Shown: positions 1 through 8,318 of the stretch, piece by piece
Layout: each line of letters begins with the position of its first letter
Numbering within the stretch: position 1 is the first letter of the stretch
Assembly: GCF_003585765.1 (NCBI RefSeq)
Contig: NZ_CP021235.1
Coordinates: forward strand, 3,968,001-4,032,000
Direction of reading: 5' to 3'
Origin: Pontibacter actiniarum
GTDB taxonomy: Bacteria; Bacteroidota; Bacteroidia; Cytophagales; Hymenobacteraceae
Length of the DNA: 64,000 nt
Notes under the pieces: generated by a model
The model's input: only the letters and a program-made list of their open reading frames with translations
What the model was told of the DNA's origin: nothing
The model's database searches: none
Position numbers and translations under genes: made by a program

Positions 1-3000
1 TGCCGATTCTTCTCCAGCCTTAGCCGTAAAGTTCAGTTCGTTTGTGCTTACCGTAATCACCGGAACAATCACAGTAAAGGTCTGGCTGCTTACCGCGGCA
101 GGGCCTGCCAGCGTGTAAACTGTCACTTTTCCTGTTGCGGCGCCTTTCGGCACTACTACACTCAAAGAAGCACCGTCAGCAGATTCAGTAAACTGAGAGG
201 TGGCAACGCCGTTGCCAAACTCCACCTTACCAACATCGTGCAGGTTCACACCTTTAATGACCAATGTAGAGCCAATCTTGCCTGACGTAGGAGTCAGGTT
301 ATCAATGATCGGGCTTGTTACAACAAAGTCTTCTGTGTTGGTCACAGTGCCTCCTGGCGTGGTAACGGCAATTTTGCCGGTACGGGAGCCTGTTGGGATC
401 CTTGCCGTTAACGTCTCATTGTCTACTCTAACCAGGTTTGTCGCTGTTACACCATTCACAGTTACGCGAGTCGCGTTGATCAGTGACATACCTTTTATCG
501 TGATGCTTGTCCCAAAAGGACCTTCTTTGACACCCGGTTCGCCGGTTACATAGAAGTCATAGAGCTCTGGTATGATTTTGTAGCTGGCGCTTACTCCTGT
601 GCCACTCAGTGTCTCCACACCAATAGAGCCTGTTCTGGCTCCTTGTGGAACTGCCAGTGTAAGCACAGTTCCAGATTTGGATAGTAAGTCTGCAGCCTGC
701 ACTTCTACATCATCAGCTGTAGAGGCTGCATTCGGTCCTCTGAAAACGACTTTGATGAGATCTTCAAAGTATGATCCAGTGATTGTAATTGTTTCTCCGA
801 CCTTACTTCCTTCTGTTGGTTCAATACTCGTGATAAAAGGAGTTAGAACTGTAAAGTCCATTTCGCTTATGGCTGTTCCGCTTGGAGTCGTTACACTGAT
901 TCTTCCTGTTTTAGCCCCGACAGGCACAGCAACAGTAAGCTGGCCATCAGTGTTTACAAAGAACATTGTCGCATCTACATCTGGCGCGCTGCCACTCAGG
1001 AACGTTACTTTCGTTGCATTTGTAAAGTACTGCCCATTAATAGCAAACATTGTTCTGTTTACCTGGCCTTTCTCAGGAGAGAAGCTCGTGATAACCGGCG
1101 CTAGCACCGTGAAGGTTGGGCTGTTATCTGTGCCGCTTGGAGTTGTTACCGCAATTGGTCCTGTCTTGGCTCCTGCCGGCACTTCTACACTTATCTCTGT
1201 ATCACTTACAACCGAGAAGCTTCCAGTGCTCAGCACCACATCGTCAGCGCTGGTCGTCACGTCACCAAGGAACGTTACCTTTGATGCCTGATCAAAGTAC
1301 TGGCCAGTAATTTTTACAACAGTTAACGCCACGCGGCCCTCGGTAGGGTCGATTGTCATTACATCTGGCGCAAGCACGGTAAAGTTAGTTGCCGAGGCAC
1401 CCGTTCCGCTTGTTGTGGTAACCGAGATAACCCCGGTGTTTGCGTCTACCGGCACCTGTACTGTAAACGACGTTACTTCGTCCCCCGTAGGGTTAGTTTG
1501 TCCTTCGCTTGATATACCAACAGATGCTCCGTTAAAGTTGATAGAGACAACATTTTTAAGGTACACGCCACTAACTGTAACTTCATCTCCAACTCTTCCC
1601 TGTGCAGGAGTAAACGTAATCTGCTCCGGAACCAAGGTTTTAAACGTCTCTTCGCTTTCTCCGGTACCGCTTTCTGTTGTTACAGAGATTGGAGCTACGC
1701 TTTGGTTAAACCTGGCTTGCGGCACCATGGCAACTAGCTTTGTTGTCTCTTCACCGGCCACTGGTGTAAACGTTGCTGTCACTTCGCCAAACTTCACCTC
1801 TATGTCGGTTCCCTGGAAGTAGTTACCAACAATCGTCACCTCTGTTCCAGCATAGCCTTCATTAACGGTGTTCTCCGGAACATTTACATAGACATCTGTG
1901 ATTTCAGGAGACAGTACTTTGAAAAGGCTTTCGCTACTGCCACTGCCACTTGTGGTATAAACCGTAATCACACCCTCACCTGCGCCTGCTGGCGGGTAAG
2001 CTGTAATCTGTCCGTCATTGTCTACAGTGAAGCTTGCAGACGTTACACCGTTGAACATTACAGAGTCGGCACCAGTAAAGTATTGCCCCGCAATCACCAC
2101 CGGCTCTCCTACAAATCCTTCTGTTTTATCCAACCCGGTGATGCTCGGTGCCGGCACCTCAAACATAGTGGACTCTATACCCTCCATGCCTTCTGTGCTA
2201 GCAGTACCGGCAGGGTTGGTGATGGTGATAAAGCCTTTTGCTGCATCTTCAGGCACGATTGCCGTTATGCTATCGCCATCTGCGGTAACAGTGTAAGAAA
2301 CAGCATCTAAGTCGTTAAACTTAACAGCGGAGATATCCGTGAAGTTGTTACCTGTAATCGTTACCTCTGTACCTACCGGCCCAACTTTAGGGCTGAAGTC
2401 GGCAATTTGTGGCGGCAGAACAACAGTGAAGCTTTCTGTGCTTGTAGCCGTTCCGTTTGCTCCTGATATAGTAATTGTACCTGTGGTAGCATCTGCCGGC
2501 ACAAGCACCACTACCTGCGTTGCGGAAGCAGACACTGGGGCAACGGCAGCGCTGGCGCCAAAGGTGACACCGTCAATCTGACTTAGCAGTTTACCGGTAA
2601 TCGTTACCTCTGTACCCACCAATCCTTTTACTGGGTTGAATCCGGTAATTAATGGCGTCGTCAGAACAGTAAACTCACCCTCGCTAACACCCGTACCGGC
2701 TGCGTTTGTTACGGCTATTACACCGGTCACTGCGTTCGGGGTAAGTGTTACCTTTATTTCCTTATCATCTACAAACGTGTAATCTACGGCCTCACCTCCA
2801 ACAGTCACAGCTGTAACGCCCGTAAAGTTATCGCCAGTGATGGAGAACGTATCTCCGGCACGGCCTTCTGTCGTAGCGAAGGCTATGTTTATCGGGTCAA
2901 GTATTACCGTCAGTTCTTCTGTGCTTGTGGCTGTGCCTGCATCAGTCGTTACACTTACAGCACCCGTCGTCGCACCCGCAGGGATAGCCACTGTCAGGCT

Positions 3001-5004
3001 CTGAATTCCGTTCTCTTCTGTTACAACCGTAACGTTTGTGAGATCAGCAGGAATATCGTTGAAGAACGTTACAGCCGTAGCGCCCGACAGGTTTTGACCT
3101 ATGATCGTGATGTTATCTCCTACGATTCCCTCTGCAGGAGAAAGGCTGCTAATGTATGGTGTTGGGTCTACCGTAAACTCACTTGGCGTTAGGGCACCTG
3201 TGGTTCCTGTACCGGCAGCGTTCGTAACAGCCAGTTCACCAGTAACGGCCCCTGTTGGCACCACCACCGTTATTTCTGTATCTGTTACAGAGGTGGTCGC
3301 CACTGATAGGTCGTCCGCACCGTTCTCGCTCAGGCCTAAGAAGGTTACCTGCTCAACTCCGGTAAACCCTGACCCTGTGATGGTAATGACATCTCCCGGG
3401 CGTGCCGTAGTAGTGAAGCTGGCAATAACAGGAGTCTGATACACAACAAAATTTTCTGTGCTAGTGGCTGTGCCACCCGGAGTGGTAACGCTTAGCGGCC
3501 CTGTAACAGCACCCTGTGGCACCGTTACCCTAAAGCTTGAGGTTCCATCACCGTTGTCTACCAGTGCAGCACCTGTTACATCTATCGTAGCATTATTTGC
3601 AAACGCCACCTGCGTTACACCTTCGAAGTTTCTGCCTGTAATGGTTACTTCAGTGCCTGGAGCCGCTTCTGTGCCTGCCAAGCCAACAGCCGGACTAAAG
3701 CTGGCGATTACCGGAGCAGGGATAAAGGTGAAGGTACCGGTACTGGTTGCAGTACCGTTCAGGCTTGTAAGCTTCAGCTTACCTGTTTTAGCAGTAGCGG
3801 GCACATTTACCACCAGTTCTGTATCGCTGCTTGCTGGGGAGGCAACATCCACGGTAACGTCGTCCGAGGCATCCGCCTCAACACCCAGGAAAGTAACCTT
3901 TGTAACACTTGACAGGCCTGTGCCTGAAATGGTAAGCGCAGCATCAGTTGCAGCCGTAGCAGGGGTAAACTCTGGAGCAGTAAATGCCGGGGCAGGTACT
4001 GTGAAGAGCGCAATGCTTTTACCTGTGCCTGCCGGAGTAGTAACAGAGACCTTTCCGGTTGTGGCACCCAAAGGAACAACGGCCTTTAACTGTGTATCGG
4101 AAACGGAACCCGCTACGATGGAGCCTGTCACCCCGTTAAAGGCGACTTCTGTCGCCCCTGAGAAGTATTGACCGTTAATAGTAACAATGGTGCCGGCCGC
4201 ACCAGACAACGGCGACAGCTTTGTTGTGATAACAGGCGCATACACTGTAAAGTCAGTGTAGCTCTCGCTCGTGCCGCTTGGCAGCTCTACCGCAATTTTA
4301 CCTGTTGGGGCACCAGCAGGCACATTAGCTATAATTTCTGTGTCTGAGTTAACACTCACTACAGTGGCAGCCACACCTCCGAAGTACACTGCTGTAGCAC
4401 CTGTAAAGCCGCTACCTACGATCGTTACTGGGGTGTTAAACCCGCCCTCTGCGGGAGAAAAAGAGAAAATCTCCGGAGCCACGGCAACTTTGATAGCATC
4501 TAACAATAAGTTAGCATCCGTCCGCCCTGTCATCCTGAATCGCACATGCGTTGTGTTTTCAGGCAGTGAGTAGGAATAGCGGCTTTGCTCATCCTTCGAT
4601 TGCCCGGAGATAGTGGCCAGCGTACTGCTGTAGTCCACACCGTCTGTAGAGCTTTCCACAGTCATGCTCGTGCTATACGTCTCTTGCGTGGTCGCCGCTT
4701 TCAGTGAGAAGCTTAGGCGTGCCCCAGCAGGAACGGCACCAAAGTTTACTGTCACGACAGACGAAGTGCTCTTAAACTGCGCAGAGCCGCCACTTGTGCT
4801 CGGGTCCAGTTCGGCGCCATCCGCGCTTAGGCCCGCTGTAGCAATGCCAGCCTGTGCTCCCTTAGCCCAGGGGCCATCAAAGGAAGCCAAAGCCGGTGCC
4901 GCTGTTTGTGCGAAGCCCTGGGTTATGAGACCAGTCAAGAACAAACACTGCAGCAGCAGCGCCCTGAGGAGTCGGTGAATAGGGGGATTGTAGAGTTGTG
5001 CCAT
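1..5004 (-). CDS. Giant secreted IPT/TIG-repeat surface protein (5' part; runs off the left edge)
   Basis: An uninterrupted minus-strand reading frame starts at the ATG at 5004 and is still open at base 1, giving at least 1668 codons; I spot-checked the frame at several points and found no stop. A signal peptide (hydrophobic stretch at about residues 13-27, then GFA|QT) precedes a beta-rich N-terminal module of about 140 residues. About 17 tandem IPT/TIG immunoglobulin-like units follow, each about 86 residues (259 bp), with the recurring pattern 'G..vtI.G.nF..a..V.fngv.a.....s.t.l...vP.GattGkI.VttpaG'. The last repeat ends near base 70, and a different domain starts there (VPVITVSTNELNFTAKAG). 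It is probably an exported adhesin or cell-surface protein. A type IX C-terminal signal is plausible given porP and gldJ elsewhere in the window, but the C-terminus is not visible. No recognisable enzyme domain is seen in this part. Confidence 0.85.
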   Translation of the reverse strand, partial: MAQLYNPPIHRLLRALLLQCLFLTGLITQGFAQTAAPALASFDGPWAKGAQAGIATAGLSADGAELDPSTSGGSAQFKSTSSVVTVNFGAVPAGARLSFSLKAATTQETYSTSMTVESSTDGVDYSSTLATISGQSKDEQSRYSYSLPENTTHVRFRMTGRTDANLLLDAIKVAVAPEIFSFSPAEGGFNTPVTIVGSGFTGATAVYFGGVAATVVSVNSDTEIIANVPAGAPTGKIAVELPSGTSESYTDFTVYAPVITTKLSPLSGAAGTIVTINGQYFSGATEVAFNGVTGSIVAGSVSDTQLKAVVPLGATTGKVSVTTPAGTGKSIALFTVPAPAFTAPEFTPATAATDAALTISGTGLSSVTKVTFLGVEADASDDVTVDVASPASSDTELVVNVPATAKTGKLKLTSLNGTATSTGTFTFIPAPVIASFSPAVGLAGTEAAPGTEVTITGRNFEGVTQVAFANNATIDVTGAALVDNGDGTSSFRVTVPQGAVTGPLSVTTPGGTATSTENFVVYQTPVIASFTTTARPGDVITITGSGFTGVEQVTFLGLSENGADDLSVATTSVTDTEITVVVPTGAVTGELAVTNAAGTGTTGALTPSEFTVDPTPYISSLSPAEGIVGDNITIIGQNLSGATAVTFFNDIPADLTNVTVVTEENGIQSLTVAIPAGATTGAVSVTTDAGTATSTEELTVILDPINIAFATTEGRAGDTFSITGDNFTGVTAVTVGGEAVDYTFVDDKEIKVTLTPNAVTGVIAVTNAAGTGVSEGEFTVLTTPLITGFNPVKGLVGTEVTITGKLLSQIDGVTFGASAAVAPVSASATQVVVLVPADATTGTITISGANGTATSTESFTVVLPPQIADFSPKVGPVGTEVTITGNNFTDISAVKFNDLDAVSYTVTADGDSITAIVPEDAAKGFITITNPAGTASTEGMEGIESTMFEVPAPSITGLDKTEGFVGEPVVIAGQYFTGADSVMFNGVTSASFTVDNDGQITAYPPAGAGEGVITVYTTSGSGSSESLFKVLSPEITDVYVNVPENTVNEGYAGTEVTIVGNYFQGTDIEVKFGEVTATFTPVAGEETTKLVAMVPQARFNQSVAPISVTTESGTGESEETFKTLVPEQITFTPAQGRVGDEVTVSGVYLKNVVSINFNGASVGISSEGQTNPTGDEVTSFTVQVPVDANTGVISVTTTSGTGASATNFTVLAPDVMTIDPTEGRVALTVVKITGQYFDQASKVTFLGDVTTSADDVVLSTGSFSVVSDTEISVEVPAGAKTGPIAVTTPSGTDNSPTFTVLAPVITSFSPEKGQVNRTMFAINGQYFTNATKVTFLSGSAPDVDATMFFVNTDGQLTVAVPVGAKTGRISVTTPSGTAISEMDFTVLTPFITSIEPTEGSKVGETITITGSYFEDLIKVVFRGPNAASTADDVEVQAADLLSKSGTVLTLAVPQGARTGSIGVETLSGTGVSASYKIIPELYDFYVTGEPGVKEGPFGTSITIKGMSLINATRVTVNGVTATNLVRVDNETLTARIPTGSRTGKIAVTTPGGTVTNTEDFVVTSPIIDNLTPTSGKIGSTLVIKGVNLHDVGKVEFGNGVATSQFTESADGASLSVVVPKGAATGKVTVYTLAGPAAVSSQTFTVIVPVITVSTNELNFTAKAGEESA

Positions 5005-5443
5005 AGCTCGAGTTAAAATATGTAATTAAAATTCTTTATTGTGCTTATCTATATTTCTGTAATTGCCACAAAATAAGATAATTTATCTTTCATTTTGACA
5101 ATTTATTGTTCAATTTTTATGTGAAATTTAGTAACATCTTTATAAAAGCATATATTAATCTTGGTCGCTTACTACATCACAACTGCTGCATTTTCTGCCA
5201 GACAGAACTACAGCACCACACATACCCGCCACATGGCCAGCACCAGTGTTTATACATCTGTTTTAAACGTCTATTTAGAGGTAAAAATATAGTGAAATTT
5301 AAATTTATCACTTCTCTCAGAAGAATACAATATACTGTAGCACAATTTTTTAGGAGCCTTCTTGTGGGATTACAAGAAAAAGCTATACGCGCAATGTTAT
5401 TCAGAATGAATTAAACTTTTCGAGGAGCAGCAGCCGGAACGGG
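5005..5443. other. AT-rich intergenic region upstream of the TIG-repeat gene
   Basis: These 439 bases are markedly more AT-rich than the flanks and contain no convincing gene. A 102-codon plus-strand reading frame exists, but its composition looks random and no family is recognisable. The segment presumably holds the promoter of the minus-strand TIG gene. I looked for a TAnnTTTG element within 100 bases of its start and found none that is exact. Confidence 0.6.
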
Positions 5444-6139
5444 TTAGCTCTTCCGTGCGACAGCATAAGGGCGATCCAGGTTGGGCTGGACAAAAAGCTC
5501 CTGAGAGTCCAGGTCGAGCGCAACCAGGTTGCCGTAGGCGGCGTTTTTGTAGTAAACACAGCCAGCGTCCAGGTTCAGTTGGCGGCTTTTGTGCGCCACC
5601 GACTTTTTGATGGCATGAAGGGCCGTGGGCGTGTGGCCGTGCAGCAGGTTTTTGCTGTTGATTTTACCCCAGTCTACCTTGTAGTCGCGGATATTAAGCA
5701 TGGCATCCTTGTCAGAGAATATATTTCCCTGCCTAAAATCGAAGCCAGCGTGCACCAGGTAGTAGTCGGGCAGCTCAATGTAATAGGGGAGGCTTTTCAG
5801 AAACCGCACATACTTCTTGGGCAAGTCTTCGAAAGCATCGATGCTAAAGCTCTGCAGCAGCAGTTTCTTCTCTGTAGCCGTCAGGCTGAGCGCCTTTTCG
5901 CCTTTCTTGGCAGACTTCAGCAGCATCTGGTCGTGGTTGCCGCGCAGGCAGTGCACCTGGTAACCCTGGCTTTGCAGGTGCAGCACATAGTCGATAACAC
6001 CTTTTGAGTCCGGGCCTTTGTTTACCAGGTCCCCGAGCAGGTACAGCTCGTCTGTCTTCTGTAGTTGAAGCTGGTCTTGCACCAGTGCCTTAAGGGTACG
6101 GGCACAGCCATGTATGTCGGTAAGGGCGTAGCGGGCCAT
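5444..6139 (-). CDS. Metallophosphoesterase, PrpE/ApaH-like serine/threonine protein phosphatase
   Basis: The 231-residue protein has the full calcineurin-like metallophosphatase signature: DIHG at residues 8-11, GDLVNKGPDS near 36-45, GNHD near 67-70, a later VHAGFDF and LLHGHTP. These supply the Asp/His/Asn ligands of a dinuclear metal centre. The size fits the PPP-type bacterial phosphatase group (PrpE, ApaH, PphA), which removes phosphate from phosphoproteins or diadenosine polyphosphates; the sequence alone does not decide the substrate. No signal peptide is present, so it is cytoplasmic. It has its own -7 promoter element at 6171-6178 just after the terminator of the preceding minus-strand gene, so it is probably transcribed alone. 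Confidence 0.85.
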   Translation of the reverse strand: MARYALTDIHGCARTLKALVQDQLQLQKTDELYLLGDLVNKGPDSKGVIDYVLHLQSQGYQVHCLRGNHDQMLLKSAKKGEKALSLTATEKKLLLQSFSIDAFEDLPKKYVRFLKSLPYYIELPDYYLVHAGFDFRQGNIFSDKDAMLNIRDYKVDWGKINSKNLLHGHTPTALHAIKKSVAHKSRQLNLDAGCVYYKNAAYGNLVALDLDSQELFVQPNLDRPYAVARKS

Positions 6140-6170
6140 GGTTTATGTTTTGCGCTGCCAGAGCGGCAGG

Positions 6171-6178
6171 CAAAGATA
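6171..6178 (-). promoter_or_regulatory. Bacteroidetes -7 promoter element for the metallophosphatase gene
   Basis: On the minus strand this reads TATCTTTG, an exact match to the Bacteroidetes -7 consensus TAnnTTTG. It lies 31 bases upstream of the ATG at 6139. No clear -33 TTTG is seen at the usual spacing, because the upstream terminator hairpin occupies that position. Confidence 0.6.
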
Positions 6179-6183
6179 GCACA

Positions 6184-6224
6184 TAAAAAAAGGACAAGCA
6201 CCTGTTTTTGCAGGTGCCTGTCCT
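6184..6224 (-). terminator. Rho-independent terminator after the small hydrophilic gene
   Basis: A hairpin pairs 6191-6204 with 6211-6224 (GCACCTG/CAGGTGC core extended by AGGACA/TGTCCT with one mismatch). On the minus strand a run of T follows it (6184-6190). Confidence 0.8.
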
Positions 6225-6244
6225 TTCATCTGTGTTAGGTACTT

Positions 6245-6484
6245 CTAATTATACTTGCCGTTGTCAATCTCGGGCTTGTTGGTGTTACGGTTCGGGTTGT
6301 TCTTCATGGTGTTTTCACCCGCCGCATCGTCCGGTCCGTTAGTATGCTTTTTCTTCAGCTCTTCGTGCTCAGCGCGTGTCTGGCTTGGGTCCACCGGCTT
6401 TCCGCCAGCGGCTTTGTCCTGACCGCGGCCTGTTGGTTTTCCTTCGTTTTCTGAGCTTGGCTGTGTGTGCTTATATGATGGCAT
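6245..6484 (-). CDS. Small hydrophilic, probably disordered protein (79 aa)
   Basis: The 79-residue product is almost entirely polar (rich in K, N, G, E, P, D, T) with no hydrophobic segment, signal peptide or known motif, so it is probably intrinsically disordered. It ends just before a good terminator. Upstream lie a second small hydrophilic gene and an SDR of the general-stress type, all on the same strand. This resembles desiccation or osmotic stress clusters, but that role is inferred from composition and neighbours only. I do not recognise a family. Confidence 0.6.
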   Translation of the reverse strand: MPSYKHTQPSSENEGKPTGRGQDKAAGGKPVDPSQTRAEHEELKKKHTNGPDDAAGENTMKNNPNRNTNKPEIDNGKYN

Positions 6485-6566
6485 TTTTTTCCTCCTTCTT
6501 ATTTAATTCAACATCACGGCCCAGGCAGTTATACTTGCCCGGCCTTTCTTCTACTTCAAAATCTAT

Positions 6567-6869
6567 TTACGAGCCGCGGCCTTCTTCCTCCGTCCGCAGG
6601 TTATCCTTTGGCGGGACACCGTCGTCGGAAAAGTCGTTTACTCCGGTGGCGCTGGGGCCGTTGCCAGCTGTATCGCTGCCAAAGCCTTCCTTGCCGTCGC
6701 GGTTTCCGAAACCACCGCGCTGGTGCTCGTTCTTAGGCGGGTCTGCACCCGGTATTATGTGCCCGGCGCGCATTTCCTGCTCACCGGTATCTTCGTCTAT
6801 CTCTCGGAAGCCCCTCTTGTTTGGGCTCTGGTTCTTTAGATCTTCCTTCTTATTTCTATCTTCAGCCAT
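6567..6869 (-). CDS. Small hydrophilic, probably disordered protein (100 aa)
   Basis: A 100-residue product starting MAEDRNKKED, very rich in charged residues, Gly, Asn and Pro, without any hydrophobic core or membrane segment. The composition is like that of the 79-residue neighbour 82 bases downstream, and both follow the SDR gene on the same strand, so the three may form one transcript. The likely state is an intrinsically disordered stress-associated protein; no family is recognised and the function is unknown. Confidence 0.6.
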   Translation of the reverse strand: MAEDRNKKEDLKNQSPNKRGFREIDEDTGEQEMRAGHIIPGADPPKNEHQRGGFGNRDGKEGFGSDTAGNGPSATGVNDFSDDGVPPKDNLRTEEEGRGS

Positions 6870-6950
6870 AATTGTACTTCTTTTGGTTAAGGTGGCGCCC
6901 TGTTGGCAGAGCGCCTGTAAGTAGTTTTACTCTTTTCTGGCTGCTTAGGT

Positions 6951-7808
6951 TTAGGTAGTTACCATCTCGCCGCCGTTAACGTGCAGCATTTCGGCAATAG
7001 TATAGGTAGAATCCTCTGACGCGAGGTATACATAGGCCGGCGCCACTTCTGACGGTTGCCCCGCGCGCTTCAGCGGTGTGCTCTGCCCAAAGCTCTTCAC
7101 CTTGTCTTCGTTAAAAGAGGCCGGGATAAGCGGCGTCCAGATCGGGCCGGGGGCCACGCCGTTTACGCGTATCTTCTTGTCTGCCACCATCTGCGCCAGT
7201 GTGCGGGTAAAGGCCACGATGGCTCCTTTGGTAGAAGAGTAATCGAGCAGCAGTTTGTTACCGTGGTAAGCCGTTACAGATGCCGTGTTGATGATGGCAC
7301 TGCCTTCTTTCATGTGGTTGAGGGCCTCCTTCACGAAGTAGAACATGGCAAAGATGTTGGTAGTAAAGGTGCGCTGCAGCTGCTCCGCGCTTATGTCCCG
7401 GATATCATGCTGCTCGTGCTGCTCCCCGGCGTTGTTCACCAGGATGTCCAGCTTCCCGAGCTCCTTTACCGTGCGCTGTACGGCCTCTTTGCAGAAGTCT
7501 TCACCGCCCACGTCTCCGGCGATCAGCAGGCACTTTCGGCCCTCCTTCTCCACCATGCTTTTGGTGTCCTGTGCGTCTTTGTCTTCCTCCAGGTACACGA
7601 TGGCCACATCGGCCCCTTCGCGGGCAAAATGCACGGCCACCGAGCGCCCGATGCCACTGTCGCCCCCCGTAATCAGGGCCACTTTATCTTTAAGCTTGCC
7701 GCTGCCTTTGTAAGAGTCTTTGATAATCTCCGGCTCCGGAGTCATTTTATACTGATCGCCGGGCTGCTCCTGCCGCTGCCCCGGAAAAGATTTCGGTTTG
7801 TTTTCCAT
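6951..7808 (-). CDS. SDR family oxidoreductase, general-stress (YhdF/YhxC) type
   Basis: Classical short-chain dehydrogenase: the Rossmann motif TGGDSGIGR near residue 50, NNAG near 130, the catalytic Ser in 'INTASVTAYHG' and the YSSTK active-site Tyr-Lys near 195-199, with a total of about 285 residues. The N-terminal extension 'PKSFPGQRQEQPGD' is the hallmark of the YhdF/YhxC/general stress protein 39 subgroup, predicted NAD(P)-dependent dehydrogenases with unknown substrate. I chose the ATG at 7808 (MENKPKSF); an ATG at 7817 is equally possible, while the longer frame to 7913 encodes an unlikely extension that overlaps the divergent promoter. Two small hydrophilic genes follow on the same strand, suggesting a stress-response group. 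Confidence 0.85.
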   Translation of the reverse strand: MENKPKSFPGQRQEQPGDQYKMTPEPEIIKDSYKGSGKLKDKVALITGGDSGIGRSVAVHFAREGADVAIVYLEEDKDAQDTKSMVEKEGRKCLLIAGDVGGEDFCKEAVQRTVKELGKLDILVNNAGEQHEQHDIRDISAEQLQRTFTTNIFAMFYFVKEALNHMKEGSAIINTASVTAYHGNKLLLDYSSTKGAIVAFTRTLAQMVADKKIRVNGVAPGPIWTPLIPASFNEDKVKSFGQSTPLKRAGQPSEVAPAYVYLASEDSTYTIAEMLHVNGGEMVTT

Positions 7809-7891
7809 AGTTTTCATAGCTTTAAACACATACCCCACAGGGGTAACGTTATAGCTATACGCCGGCAACAAAAGCCATGTTACCGGCCGGC

Positions 7892-7925
7892 GCAAAGTAT
7901 AAACGCGAATCAAAGTATAAACACG
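7892..7925. promoter_or_regulatory. Two near-identical 15-bp direct repeats between divergent genes
   Basis: CAAAGTATAAACGCG (7892-7906) and CAAAGTATAAACACG (7911-7925) are direct repeats offset by 19 bases. They lie between the SDR gene (minus) and the PCD gene (plus), immediately upstream of the PCD start. They may be an operator or simply two copies of the AAGTATA motif that is frequent throughout this window. Confidence 0.4.
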
Positions 7926-7936
7926 ACATAAAAAAG

Positions 7937-8191
7937 ATGTGGCAGGAACAGGACAATAAGCTCAGCAGCAGCCTTACCTTCAGAGACTTTAAGCAGGCGA
8001 TGGCCTTTATGAACGAAGTGGCAGACGTAGCCGAAGAGATGGACCACCACCCCTGGTGGAGCAATGTGTACAACAAGGTGGAGATAGAGCTGACTACCCA
8101 CGACACCGGCAACACCGTCACGGAAAAGGACCACCGGCTGGCGGCGCGGATCGAGCAGATTTACAGGGACATCACGGGCTCTGAGGCTTAA
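7937..8191 (+). CDS. 4a-hydroxytetrahydrobiopterin dehydratase (pterin-4-alpha-carbinolamine dehydratase)
   Basis: The 84-residue product carries the PCD/DCoH signature 'HHPWWSNVYNKVEIEL' followed by 'TTHDTG..VTEKDHRLA', with the conserved His pair and the later His of the active site. The enzyme dehydrates 4a-hydroxy-tetrahydropterin and so recycles the cofactor of aromatic amino acid hydroxylases. I take the ATG at 7937 (MWQEQDNKL), which gives the normal family length of 80-100; the longer open frame from 7877 runs through the repeat region. Transcription is divergent from the SDR gene. No phenylalanine hydroxylase gene is adjacent. Confidence 0.88.
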   Translation: MWQEQDNKLSSSLTFRDFKQAMAFMNEVADVAEEMDHHPWWSNVYNKVEIELTTHDTGNTVTEKDHRLAARIEQIYRDITGSEA

Positions 8192-8306
8192 ACCTTGAGC
8201 CGGCGTAGCAGCGCCTGGCGTAGCAGCAGGAGCGTATTGCCGGCCAATCGCCTGCCTTACGCACATGGCCGCGCGCCCGGAACTCGAAACTCAGCACTCC
8301 TTTTCG

Positions 8307-8314
8307 TATCTTTA
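8307..8314 (+). promoter_or_regulatory. -7-like promoter element directly upstream of rsmI
   Basis: TATCTTTA matches the Bacteroidetes TAnnTTTG element at 7 of 8 positions and ends only 4 bases before the rsmI ATG. If it is used, the transcript would be nearly or fully leaderless. Confidence 0.4.
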
Positions 8315-8318
8315 CCCC

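Noticed and set aside
200-4573. Several plus-strand open frames of 60-237 codons (for example 599-1291 and 3458-4171)
   Set aside because: They are antisense shadows of the long minus-strand TIG-repeat gene, low in complexity (T/S/V/P-rich) and matching no family.
5106-5414. 102-codon plus-strand frame in the AT-rich gap
   Set aside because: Random-looking composition, no recognisable motif, and located in the presumed promoter region of the TIG gene.
7911-7925. AAGTATAAAC copies as part of a -7 promoter box
   Set aside because: They do not fit TAnnTTTG, and the motif is frequent throughout the window inside genes, so a promoter role is not supported.
7056-7931. 291-codon plus-strand frame over the SDR gene
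   Set aside because: Antisense to a clear SDR with complete catalytic motifs; the His/Arg/Leu-rich translation is typical of a shadow.
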